DNA of 5,539 bases, taken from contig CAIJKT010000804.1 of the NCBI GenBank assembly GCA_903821255.1, positions 1 through 5,539 on the forward strand, in the 5' to 3' direction. This document shows positions 1 to 5,275 of this stretch, in pieces. This DNA is from an uncultured Lentisphaeria bacterium. GTDB lineage: Bacteria > Verrucomicrobiota > Lentisphaeria > Victivallales > Victivallaceae. Under the pieces are notes generated by a model that had not been told where the DNA came from, made no database searches, and saw only the letters and a list, made by a program, of their open reading frames with translations. A program made the translations under genes and the position numbers. The first letter of the stretch is position 1. Every line of letters begins with the position of its first letter.

Positions 1-1
1 A

Positions 2-184
2 TCTGGCAAGGAAACGCGTGAACTTCTGGCTAAGCGCACACGCGAACTGAAGGACAAAGTCGGCGAAAAGGTGGACGACGCCAAAGAAATGCTGGCTGAA
101 AAGAAAGCCATGATTGCCGCCGCCTATGAAGCCGGCAAGCAGGCCATGAATGAAAAAAAGGCTAAAGACTCCAATCCCGCCTGA
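2..184 (+). CDS. YtxH-domain-like protein, C-terminal part (5' truncated)
   Basis: The open frame enters from the left edge and ends at TGA 182-184, giving the last 60 residues of a protein. It begins SGKETRELLAKRTRELKDK and continues as Lys/Glu/Ala-rich amphipathic helix, with a closing AGKQAMNEKKAK segment. This 'GKETRE...helix...AGK-A---EK' layout is that of YtxH/gas-vesicle-like proteins: small proteins with an N-terminal hydrophobic or Gly-rich membrane segment followed by a long charged helix, often linked to general stress. The N-terminal membrane part lies outside the window, so the family call rests on the helix alone. It is separated from the next gene by about 350 bp and a hairpin, so it is probably not part of the downstream operon. 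Any other Lys/Glu-rich helical protein remains possible. Confidence 0.72.
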   Translation, partial: SGKETRELLAKRTRELKDKVGEKVDDAKEMLAEKKAMIAAAYEAGKQAMNEKKAKDSNPA

Positions 185-210
185 TCTTGCCTGAGTTAGA
201 AAAAATTGTA

Positions 211-244
211 GCGATTATCCATTTTTATTAATGGATAATTTCGC
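211..244 (+). terminator. Inverted repeat downstream of the YtxH-like gene, possible terminator
   Basis: ATTATCCATT (214-223) and AATGGATAAT (230-239) form a perfect 10-bp inverted repeat around a 6-nt loop. It can be extended by GCG (211-213) and CGC (242-244) across a 2-nt bulge. It starts 27 bp after the stop codon, where a terminator would sit. The stem is AT-rich, and the 3' side is only TTT before CGC, so it is a weak intrinsic terminator at best. An operator or a Rho-linked 3'-end stabiliser is equally possible. Confidence 0.35.
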
Positions 245-361
245 TGCATTTTACGTTTAATCCCGCAATTATCTGCTTTCAACTTCGTTATTGGCGAAAT
301 CATACAACGAGTTATTCCGAATATTTTGTACCAAATATAAAGCCCCTTATTTTAATATAGT

Positions 362-376
362 GCGAAATCGCGAAAT
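362..376 (+). repeat. Tandem GCGAAAT heptamers (possible operator)
   Basis: GCGAAAT occurs at 362-368 and again at 370-376, an 8-bp period. A third copy lies at 294-300 and an inverted copy (ATTTCGC) at 238-244. Four copies in about 140 bp upstream of a sigma-factor gene could be a regulator-binding array. Given the AT-rich background, chance is a real alternative. Confidence 0.25.
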
Positions 377-463
377 AATGAATTTCTGACGGTCTGTATG
401 GTTCCCCTGCCTTTTATATTCCGCATTAATGCTGCTTTTTTCTGTTTTTCGGGATTTTCAGTG

Positions 464-493
464 TAACTTTTTGCTTATCCAAACCACTATAAT
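464..493 (+). promoter_or_regulatory. Candidate promoter for the sigma-factor operon
   Basis: A perfect -10 hexamer TATAAT lies at 488-493, 39 bp before the preferred ATG. There is no good TTGACA at 16-18 bp. The spaced sequence is TAACTT (464-469) inside GTAACTTTT, which resembles the GGAACTT-type -35 element of ECF sigma factors and would fit autoregulation. A start point near 500 would leave too short a leader for the TTG at 509 but is compatible with the ATG at 533. Confidence 0.4.
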
Positions 494-532
494 AATGACA
501 GAGGAATTTTGGAAGCAGGTGTTAACATAAAT

Positions 533-1117
533 ATGCATATACATGAAGATGCCGTGATTGCAGGGGCGATACTTCAGGGTGATGTTGAACGGTATGGCGA
601 GTTGCTCGATAAATATCAGGATTCTGTATACGCAATCGTTGCCCGGCGGGTTCCGGCGGATGCGGTTGGCGTAGTGTCTCAGGATACTTTTGTCCGGGCT
701 TACCAGTCGCTGCCGAGTTATGGCGGGGATGCACCGTTCGGCAACTGGGTGTCGCGCATTGCGATCCGTTCATGCTGTGCTTACTGGCGGGAGCAGATGC
801 GCCACCGGGCGCACCTGGTCAGCATGTCTCCGACGGAAGACCAGCGGCGGTGGATCGAACAGGCCGCCGCCTGTAAAAAACCGGATGAGGCCGATCATCT
901 GGTCAAACACTCGGAAGCGGTGGGGATATTGGAATGGCTGCTGGGACAATTATCGGCGGAAGACCGGACTTTGATCGAATCGGTTTATATCGACGGGAAG
1001 TTGTTAAGAGAAGTGGCGGCTGCATTGGAATGGAGTCTTATCAAAACGAAAGTCAGAGCAATGCGGGCCAGGCGCAAAATGCGGCAGTTGCTCGAATCAA
1101 TCGGAGAGTCATTATGA
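533..1117 (+). CDS. ECF-type RNA polymerase sigma factor (sigma-70 family)
   Basis: The 194-residue product has the two-domain layout and length of an extracytoplasmic-function sigma factor. Residues about 15-90 match region 2: a GDVERYGELLDKYQDSVYAI start, the SQDTFVRAYQSL core-binding helix, and FGNWVSRIAIRSCCAYWREQ for -10 recognition. After a linker, residues about 136-190 match region 4: LGQLSAEDRTLIESVYIDG followed by a helix-turn-helix, ending VRAMRARRKMRQLL, which reads the -35 element. The start is ambiguous. ATG 533 has AGGTG 11 nt upstream and fits the TATAAT box. TTG 509 would add eight residues but has GAGGA only 3 nt away. The stop overlaps the next start (ATGA, 1114-1117), implying translational coupling to a probable anti-sigma factor. 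The family call is firm; the target promoters and signal are not visible. Confidence 0.92.
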   Translation: MHIHEDAVIAGAILQGDVERYGELLDKYQDSVYAIVARRVPADAVGVVSQDTFVRAYQSLPSYGGDAPFGNWVSRIAIRSCCAYWREQMRHRAHLVSMSPTEDQRRWIEQAAACKKPDEADHLVKHSEAVGILEWLLGQLSAEDRTLIESVYIDGKLLREVAAALEWSLIKTKVRAMRARRKMRQLLESIGESL

Positions 1118-1428
1118 AAAAAGAAGAAATCAATCATTTGGAAGCGATCCTGTCAGCAGTGTTCAGGGCAGGCAAAGATATTAACCCGGCGCCGGAATGG
1201 CGGACGGGGGTCATGGGGGCGGTCCGCCGCTGTCATGCCGTTGAAAACATAGCCTTAAATTCCGCGATGATACCGGTCAAACTGATGTGGCGGCTGGCCA
1301 TGGGCTCGGCGGTTGCCGCGCTGTTCTGCGCCGTGTTGTATATGACGTTTCCGGCACAAAAATCAGCGGTCGCGGAAGTCCCGCTGGACAGTTTTGAAAA
1401 TGCCGTAACCGTAGTGACTAAAATATAG
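1114..1428 (+). CDS. Small single-pass membrane protein, probable anti-sigma factor
   Basis: The 104-residue protein starts at ATG 1114, inside the sigma-factor stop codon, with GGAGAG at 1103-1108 as ribosome-binding site. Longer in-frame starts upstream would lie within the sigma gene and are not credible. Residues 1-55 are a polar, helical, presumably cytoplasmic segment containing PAPEWRTGVMGAVRR, a W-x(3-4)-VM-x2-VR pattern that I associate with small membrane regulators beside sigma factors. Residues about 59-79 (RLAMGSAVAALFCAVLYMTF) are one membrane span, followed by a short outside tail of about 25 residues. Overlap with an ECF gene and an LTxxQ gene just after it is the order expected of a CnrY-like, membrane-tethered anti-sigma factor. 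I see no clear ZAS zinc motif, so the role is inferred from topology and position, not from a recognised domain. Confidence 0.7.
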   Translation: MKKEEINHLEAILSAVFRAGKDINPAPEWRTGVMGAVRRCHAVENIALNSAMIPVKLMWRLAMGSAVAALFCAVLYMTFPAQKSAVAEVPLDSFENAVTVVTKI

Positions 1429-1442
1429 GAGAGTCCGTGATA

Positions 1443-1904
1443 ATGAAGAATAACAGTCTTTGGATGATAACGCTGTGGGCCGGGACATTGTTTTTTTCCG
1501 GCGCTGTTGCCGGTTTTTTTGTGAGTCATCTGGTCGCTCCGCCGCCGCCGTGGCACAACCGTTCCGGCCAGCCTCCGCCTCCACCTTCTCCGGAAAAACT
1601 TAAGCAGATGATTAGCGACCGCACTATCGACCGGCTTAAACTGACGCGTGAACAGCAGCAGCAGGCAATGCCGGCAATTGACTGCGTGGTCGAACGCATG
1701 GAAAAGTTGCGGCAGATGCATTCCCCGGAATATCTGGAGGTATTTACGGAATTTTTTGACCGGCTTGCGCCTGTGCTGAGGCCGGATCAGAAGCCGGAAC
1801 TGGAAAAACTGCGGACGGAATTTATTGAACAGCACGGCAGTAAAAGTAAAAATCCACAGGAAAGACCGGACAGCAGAGACAATCACCGGGAAAATAATTT
1901 TTAA
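1443..1904 (+). CDS. Membrane-anchored LTxxQ (Spy/CnrX-like) periplasmic sensor candidate
   Basis: The 153-residue protein has an N-terminal anchor (residues about 6-30) followed by a Pro-rich linker (PPPPW at 33-37, PPPPPSP at 44-50) that would span out from the membrane. A helical domain at about 51-130 then carries LTREQ (67-71) and LRPDQ (112-116). Paired LTxxQ-like motifs about 45 residues apart, in an all-helical fold, define the Spy/CpxP/CnrX/ZraP superfamily of periplasmic chaperones and metal sensors. Candidate ligands include H93 and M92 (RQMHSPEY), M86 and H131, but no full CnrX metal site can be assigned by eye. ATG 1443 is preferred because AGGAGAG (1427-1433) is 9 nt upstream; GTG 1437 would leave only 3 nt. 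It lies 14 bp after the small membrane protein gene. I infer that it senses the envelope signal and acts on that protein. Confidence 0.75.
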   Translation: MKNNSLWMITLWAGTLFFSGAVAGFFVSHLVAPPPPWHNRSGQPPPPPSPEKLKQMISDRTIDRLKLTREQQQQAMPAIDCVVERMEKLRQMHSPEYLEVFTEFFDRLAPVLRPDQKPELEKLRTEFIEQHGSKSKNPQERPDSRDNHRENNF

Positions 1905-1929
1905 AAAATGAAAGATATTTCACCATTAA

Positions 1930-2535
1930 ATGCGTAATAAACAACAAAAATTTACATTAGTGGAACTCCTGACCGTGATCGCGATCATCGCGATTCTTGC
2001 CGGATTGCTGTTTCCTGTCATGGGAAAAATCCGGGGCAAAGCCAAACTGTCTCAATGCGTAAGCAACCTCCGACAGGCGGGAATAGCCTTTTCGTCTTAT
2101 ATGACAGTGTCCCATGACACTTTTCCGGTAGCGGCAATGAAACCGACGGTCAACACTTCCGACCTGCGCATCGCGGATGTCCTGAAAAGCTATGTCGGCA
2201 ACAACAGTAAAGTATTTCAGTGTCCGTCCGATATTCTGCCGGAAAAATCATACTCCGGCAATACCGCAGACAAGACATTTTTTGAGGCCGAGGGTTGCAG
2301 CTATGAATATGCCAGCATGCTCGGCGGGCGCAAATTAGGTGCGAAAATGGGCCGGGACAATATGTCATCATCCGACCGGATAGTCATGTTCGACTATGAA
2401 TGCTTTCACCGGACTTCAAATATTCTAAGCATCAATCAGGATGAAAGCGACATTGCCGAGAAAATCAATGTACCCAGTAAGGGTGGAGCCAAGAATTATC
2501 TGTTCGCCGACTGGCATGTCAGCGATAAATTGTAA
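1930..2535 (+). CDS. Pseudopilin-like protein with prepilin N-terminal cleavage/methylation domain
   Basis: The 201-residue protein begins MRNKQQKFTLVELLTVIAII. This is a type IV prepilin leader of seven residues, a cleavage point before F8, Glu at mature position 5 (E12), and a hydrophobic helix at 8-30 used for membrane retention and assembly. Position -1 is Lys instead of Gly, common in Lentisphaerota and relatives but unusual elsewhere. The rest follows the H-X9-DG prepilin-like family: CVSNLRQAGIAF (43-54), VFQCPSD (95-101), CSYEYAS (123-129), and a final NYLFADWHV (189-197). In the last block the usual ADGHV is ADWHV, and the His expected 10 residues before the Asp is absent. No Shine-Dalgarno sequence is evident before ATG 1930. 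Known relatives are exported, but their job is mostly unknown. The protein probably acts at the envelope with its neighbours; no pilus machinery is visible. Confidence 0.85.
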   Translation: MRNKQQKFTLVELLTVIAIIAILAGLLFPVMGKIRGKAKLSQCVSNLRQAGIAFSSYMTVSHDTFPVAAMKPTVNTSDLRIADVLKSYVGNNSKVFQCPSDILPEKSYSGNTADKTFFEAEGCSYEYASMLGGRKLGAKMGRDNMSSSDRIVMFDYECFHRTSNILSINQDESDIAEKINVPSKGGAKNYLFADWHVSDKL

Positions 2536-2554
2536 TATCAGGAGAAGTGAATAG

Positions 2555-2581
2555 ATGAAACAGGATAAGAATATATTATGA
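2555..2581 (+). CDS. Possible 8-codon leader ORF translationally coupled to the next gene
   Basis: AGGAGAAG (2540-2547) is the best ribosome-binding site in this gap, and it sits 7 nt before ATG 2555, not before the large gene. The frame encodes MKQDKNIL and stops at TGA 2579-2581, which overlaps the ATG of the next gene (2578-2580) in the same ATGA arrangement used at 1114. The large gene itself has only AGGATAAGA 7-12 nt upstream. Ribosomes loading at the mini-ORF would therefore deliver translation to it. The peptide resembles no attenuation leader I know, so its role is likely positional. It may also be chance. Confidence 0.35.
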   Translation: MKQDKNIL

Positions 2582-3888
2582 AAACTTATTGTTCAGGAGG
2601 TCTTCTGCTTGCTTTCGCCTTGTGCGTTGCAGTAAATCAATCCTTTGCCCAGGAACGCGATCCGCGTGAACGGCGGCCCCGCGATGAGAAAGGACATAAA
2701 GGCGGCGCACAGGAGTACTCTATTGAACAGGCAGTCTCCGACCAGGCGCAGCTTCACACAATTGCCTTCAACGGCCTTGCCTTTATCACCGGCGATTTCG
2801 GTGCCGACACTTTCCTGCCGCCGGGCAAAGTATGCGACTTTTTCGGTTTCCAGTACATGCGGGATATTGATGCGGCCCGGAAAGGACACAATCCGGTGTT
2901 CCTCGACCGGATTGCGGGAAATGTGCTGCATATCCTCAATGACGAACAGCGGGCCGCGTTTGAAAAAGCCGCACACCAGGATGCCGGGCAGTTATCTATC
3001 CTTGCCGAGAAGCGGCTTCCGCTAATCAAGGCTTTCCGCCGGGAGCTTGACGGGGACATTCCAGCCGGAAGCAAAGGCTTGAACAAGGAGGCGGTGAAGC
3101 GGTATGCGGGAGACATCTTTGCTTTTGATGCGGAACTTAGCTTCAGACGCGCCCAGGTTTTCGGACAAGTGGCGTTCTCCTTAACGCCGGAACAGGAGGA
3201 ATGCCTCGCCAGGATGAAATTCGGCGATTTTAACACCTGGCCAGATATTGACATGGACAGGTACAAACTGCCCAGAGGCACGGAAAAACTGGTGAATGTG
3301 GCGTATATGACCTATGCCAGTGAGTTCTTCAGCTGGTATGCGGGGTCGATCAAAGCGGATACCTATTTCTGTCCGGAACGGCACGGCACTTATTTCGGCG
3401 GATTCTACATGAAAGACATGCCGGCGATGGGCAAACGCAATTACGACATCAGCACGTCCGTGACCGGCGACAGCGGCAAAGAGTTTCTTAATCTGCTTAC
3501 CCAGGAACAACGGAGGAACATTACTGCCATACCAGACTTGCAGCGCAAGACTCTTTTGGCAATTATCGATGTGCGGCGCTCCATTGCCGCGGAATTGCGC
3601 AAGTTCATCAATGGCGGACAGGCGGACGAGGAAAAATTGCTTGAGCTTGGACGCCGCTACGGCGAACTGGACGGAGAAATGTCTTACTATTACGCGACGG
3701 CGTTCGCGAAGGTGAACCGTACCTTGACCGGAGAACAGCGCAAAGTGCTTATTAAGCTTCGCAATCTGAATGGATATGTCAGCGCCCCGGCTTATATTTA
3801 CTCTGCGCCCGTTAAAGGGGAGGTAAAGTTGCCTGACACTGATTGCTTCTTTTTTCAGGATGTAAAACCAGTACTGGCCGCAAAATGA
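2578..3888 (+). CDS. Exported protein with two tandem LTxxQ-containing helical domains
   Basis: The 436-residue protein has a signal peptide (MKTYCSGGLLLAFALCVAV...SFA, cleavage likely after A24; the Cys at 16 lacks a lipobox) and a charged linker (25-47, ERDPRERRPRDEKGHKGG). Two homologous domains follow, about 60-218 and 244-400. They line up at DFFGFQYMRDID / TYFGGFYMKDMP, at LNDEQ (120) / LTQEQ (307), and at LTPEQ (202) / LTGEQ (383), with a near-constant offset of 181-187 residues. A tail of about 36 residues ends KPVLAAK. Four LTxxQ-like motifs tie it loosely to the Spy/ZraP theme, although its domain is longer and richer in Phe/Tyr than Spy. I do not recognise a named family. It lies between a pseudopilin and a membrane protein gene. 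Its stop overlaps an alternative ATG of the next frame at 3885. Periplasmic binding or chaperone-like function is an inference; no catalytic motif is visible. Confidence 0.75.
   Translation: MKTYCSGGLLLAFALCVAVNQSFAQERDPRERRPRDEKGHKGGAQEYSIEQAVSDQAQLHTIAFNGLAFITGDFGADTFLPPGKVCDFFGFQYMRDIDAARKGHNPVFLDRIAGNVLHILNDEQRAAFEKAAHQDAGQLSILAEKRLPLIKAFRRELDGDIPAGSKGLNKEAVKRYAGDIFAFDAELSFRRAQVFGQVAFSLTPEQEECLARMKFGDFNTWPDIDMDRYKLPRGTEKLVNVAYMTYASEFFSWYAGSIKADTYFCPERHGTYFGGFYMKDMPAMGKRNYDISTSVTGDSGKEFLNLLTQEQRRNITAIPDLQRKTLLAIIDVRRSIAAELRKFINGGQADEEKLLELGRRYGELDGEMSYYYATAFAKVNRTLTGEQRKVLIKLRNLNGYVSAPAYIYSAPVKGEVKLPDTDCFFFQDVKPVLAAK
2755..3231 (+). repeat. Internal domain repeat, copy 1 (protein level)
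   Basis: This segment encodes residues 60-218 of the 436-residue exported protein. Landmarks are ADTF (76-79), FFGFQYMRD (88-96), LNDEQ (120-124), RAQVFGQV (191-198) and LTPEQ (202-206). It matches copy 2 in order and spacing, but the DNA has diverged, so the duplication is old. Confidence 0.65.
3307..3777 (+). repeat. Internal domain repeat, copy 2 (protein level)
   Basis: This segment encodes residues 244-400 of the same protein. Landmarks are ADTY (260-263), YFGGFYMKD (272-280), LTQEQ (307-311), YYATAFAKV (371-379) and LTGEQ (383-387), each corresponding to a landmark of copy 1. Copy 2 replaces the C86 region of copy 1 with a C265-P-E-R-H269 cluster, the only obvious Cys/His pair in the domain. 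Confidence 0.65.
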
Positions 3889-3926
3889 GTTCCGCCGGGC
3901 ATAATTGCAGCAGGAGATTGTTTGAA

Positions 3927-4493
3927 ATGAAACTGAACAGAAAGAATAAAGTCATAGTAATCATCGGGATTGCCGTACTGCTGGTTTTGTCGCTTTACGA
4001 ACTGTATTTCCCGCTGTTTCGAAAACATGCCCCCGATCCGGATAAAATGGACCGTAAGGATGCGGTCAAGTATCTGGCATCTAGGCAGTTTGCATCGCTG
4101 CCGGAATCAGAGCAGGAGCGCTATGTGAAAAGTTTGCGGACGGATAAAAACGGCCCTCCTATCCCTTTTTCCAATGATTTGAGCCAGGATGAACGTGCCG
4201 CCGTTTTCAAAAATACCAGAAAAATAATGCACAAGGAAATGAAAGAACGGATGAATACTTTTTTTGCCATGAACAAGGAGGAGCAGGAAAAGTTTATTGA
4301 TAATATGGTCAAGGAAATGGAAGCGCGGCGAAAAAGCGGAACGTTTCCGCCAGGCGGAGGTCCGCCCGGCGGCCCGGGTGGACCGAGCAAGACGATGATC
4401 CAGAATATGCTGGAAAATACTGATTCCACAACCCGTGCCCAGATGACGGAATTCCGCAAGCGGCTGGAACAGAGAATGCCGCCGCCGCAATAA
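3927..4493 (+). CDS. Single-pass membrane protein with charged helical domain and Pro/Gly tract
   Basis: The 188-residue protein has a short basic N-terminus (MKLNRKNK), one membrane span (about 9-28), and a long charged helical region (40-136) with FASLPESEQERYVKSL (55-70) and NTFFAMNKEEQEKFIDNM (110-127). These are two related 'F-x-x-(L/M)-x3-EQE+(Y/F)' units. A flexible tract PPGGGPPGGPGGP (141-153) and a final helix ending in PPPQ follow. The positive N-terminus predicts that the bulk faces the periplasm. ATG 3927 is chosen because AGGAG lies 10 nt upstream and the membrane span then begins near the start. ATG 3885, overlapping the previous stop as ATGA, would add 14 polar residues. I recognise no named family. 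Size, topology and helix content suggest an envelope structural or chaperone-like partner of the neighbouring LTxxQ proteins. Confidence 0.72.
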   Translation: MKLNRKNKVIVIIGIAVLLVLSLYELYFPLFRKHAPDPDKMDRKDAVKYLASRQFASLPESEQERYVKSLRTDKNGPPIPFSNDLSQDERAAVFKNTRKIMHKEMKERMNTFFAMNKEEQEKFIDNMVKEMEARRKSGTFPPGGGPPGGPGGPSKTMIQNMLENTDSTTRAQMTEFRKRLEQRMPPPQ

Positions 4494-4530
4494 AAGATAA
4501 CAAATCAGATAAAGTTTAATTGAATCAAAA

Positions 4531-4620
4531 AGGAGGAATATCATAGTTAACAATGCAGTTGAGTTATTATTGAACCATTTATGCCGTATTAATTGTTTTT
4601 CCACAACACTCAGGAGATGA
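4531..4620 (+). other. Strong Shine-Dalgarno without a usable start codon; possible decayed small ORF
   Basis: AGGAGGA at 4531-4537 is the strongest ribosome-binding site in the window, yet no ATG, GTG or TTG lies at a workable distance. The triplet at the right place, 4543-4545, is ATA. Read from there, 25 codons stay open to TGA 4618-4620, ending just before the next gene. The nearest ATG (4553) is 16 nt away and gives only six codons. This could be a lost start codon (ATG to ATA), a non-canonical start, or a site with a role in mRNA stability. Confidence 0.3.
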
Positions 4621-4624
4621 AAAA

Positions 4625-5248
4625 ATGAACAAGCTAATGGTATTGGTTGCAGCCGGCATGCTGGGAATGGGGTCTTCCGTCACTTTTGCACAGGAAGCTG
4701 CGGCTGTCGCCGCAAATTCAGATCAGCCGGTGAAGAAAGAGATTAAAGAAAAAGGCCGGGGCGAGCGGCGCGGCGGCCCGGGCAGAGAGATGGATGAAAT
4801 GTCCGGCCCCGGCGACAGAGGTCCCGGAGGCGATAATATGCGCATGATGACTGACCGCCTGCTCATGAAGTATCCGAAAGAAATGGAAGAAATCAAGAAA
4901 TTGAGAGAAACTGATCCGGAAGCCGCTAAGAGCAAAATGCAGGAACTTTCCAAGAAAGTCGGCGAAGAAATGAAGGCCGAACGCGAAAAGATGCAGGCCG
5001 AACGTGAAAAACTCATGGAAATGGCCAAGACATACCAGAAAGATAAAGATCCGAAAGTGCTTGAGCAGATCAAGGCAAAAGTAACCGAACAGTATGCCCA
5101 GCGCCTTGAAAACTTGAAGAAGAAAATAGAATTTGACGAAAACAACATCAAGGAAAGAAAAGCCAAGTATGATGAAGCAGTTGCCAATAAAGACCAGGAA
5201 ATAGCCAAGAGACTGGAAAGAATCACCAACCCTCCTAAGATGGATTAG
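4625..5248 (+). CDS. Exported Lys/Glu/Met-rich coiled-coil protein
   Basis: The 207-residue protein starts at ATG 4625 with AGGAG (4612-4616) 8 nt upstream. It has a clear signal peptide, MNKLMVLVAAGMLGMGSSVTFA, with cleavage likely before Q23. A low-complexity Arg/Gly/Pro/Asp stretch (44-70, GRGERRGGPGREMDEMSGPG...) follows. The remainder, 72-200, is almost wholly charged helix with heptad character: KYPKEMEEIKKLRETDPEAA, KAEREKMQAEREKLMEMAK, and RLENLKKKIEFDENNIKERK. Met is frequent (12 from 55 to 132), which could matter for soft-metal binding but is also common in coiled coils. No named family is recognised, and no LTxxQ motif is present. It is the last gene before a strong terminator and follows a 131-bp gap, so it could be made at a different level from the upstream genes. 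Confidence 0.8.
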   Translation: MNKLMVLVAAGMLGMGSSVTFAQEAAAVAANSDQPVKKEIKEKGRGERRGGPGREMDEMSGPGDRGPGGDNMRMMTDRLLMKYPKEMEEIKKLRETDPEAAKSKMQELSKKVGEEMKAEREKMQAEREKLMEMAKTYQKDKDPKVLEQIKAKVTEQYAQRLENLKKKIEFDENNIKERKAKYDEAVANKDQEIAKRLERITNPPKMD

Positions 5249-5275
5249 CTCCCCTTTTCCATCTTTTGTTACCCC

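Larger units (their letters stand above)
185..532. other. AT-rich non-coding region upstream of the sigma-factor operon
   Basis: This stretch of about 350 bp is clearly more AT-rich than the flanking coding DNA, and I see no convincing gene in it on either strand. It holds the 211-244 inverted repeat, a second imperfect inverted repeat (AACTTCGTT 281-289 with AACGAGTT 306-313), repeated GCGAAAT heptamers and a TATAAT box at 488-493. Its size and content suggest a regulated promoter region for the genes that follow. Confidence 0.6.

Noticed and set aside
281..313. Imperfect inverted repeat AACTTCGTT / AACGAGTT as a terminator or riboswitch
   Set aside because: The stem is short with a one-base bulge, there is no T-tract and no recognisable riboswitch core.
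690..974. Second + strand frame inside the sigma-factor gene
   Set aside because: Sigma region 2 and region 4 motifs are in the other frame; this one is Arg/Ser/Cys-rich without motifs.
934..1113. Upstream extension of the small membrane protein into the sigma gene
   Set aside because: It would overlap the sigma gene by about 180 bp. The ATG at 1114 with GGAGAG and an ATGA junction is far more typical.
1233..1886. Long minus-strand open frame (217 residues) opposite the membrane protein and LTxxQ sensor genes
   Set aside because: It is antisense to two well-supported genes, is rich in Arg/His/Phe as expected of a shadow frame, and has no domain or clear ribosome site.
2754..3281. Minus-strand open frame of 175 residues opposite the repeat protein
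   Set aside because: The repeated domain structure and signal peptide on the + strand make that the coding strand; the reverse frame shows no family features.
4617..4628. Three-codon frame (ATG AAA AAA TGA) overlapping the coiled-coil gene start
   Set aside because: Its ATG directly abuts the AGGAG site, too close for initiation; the ATGA overlap is a by-product of an A-rich start.
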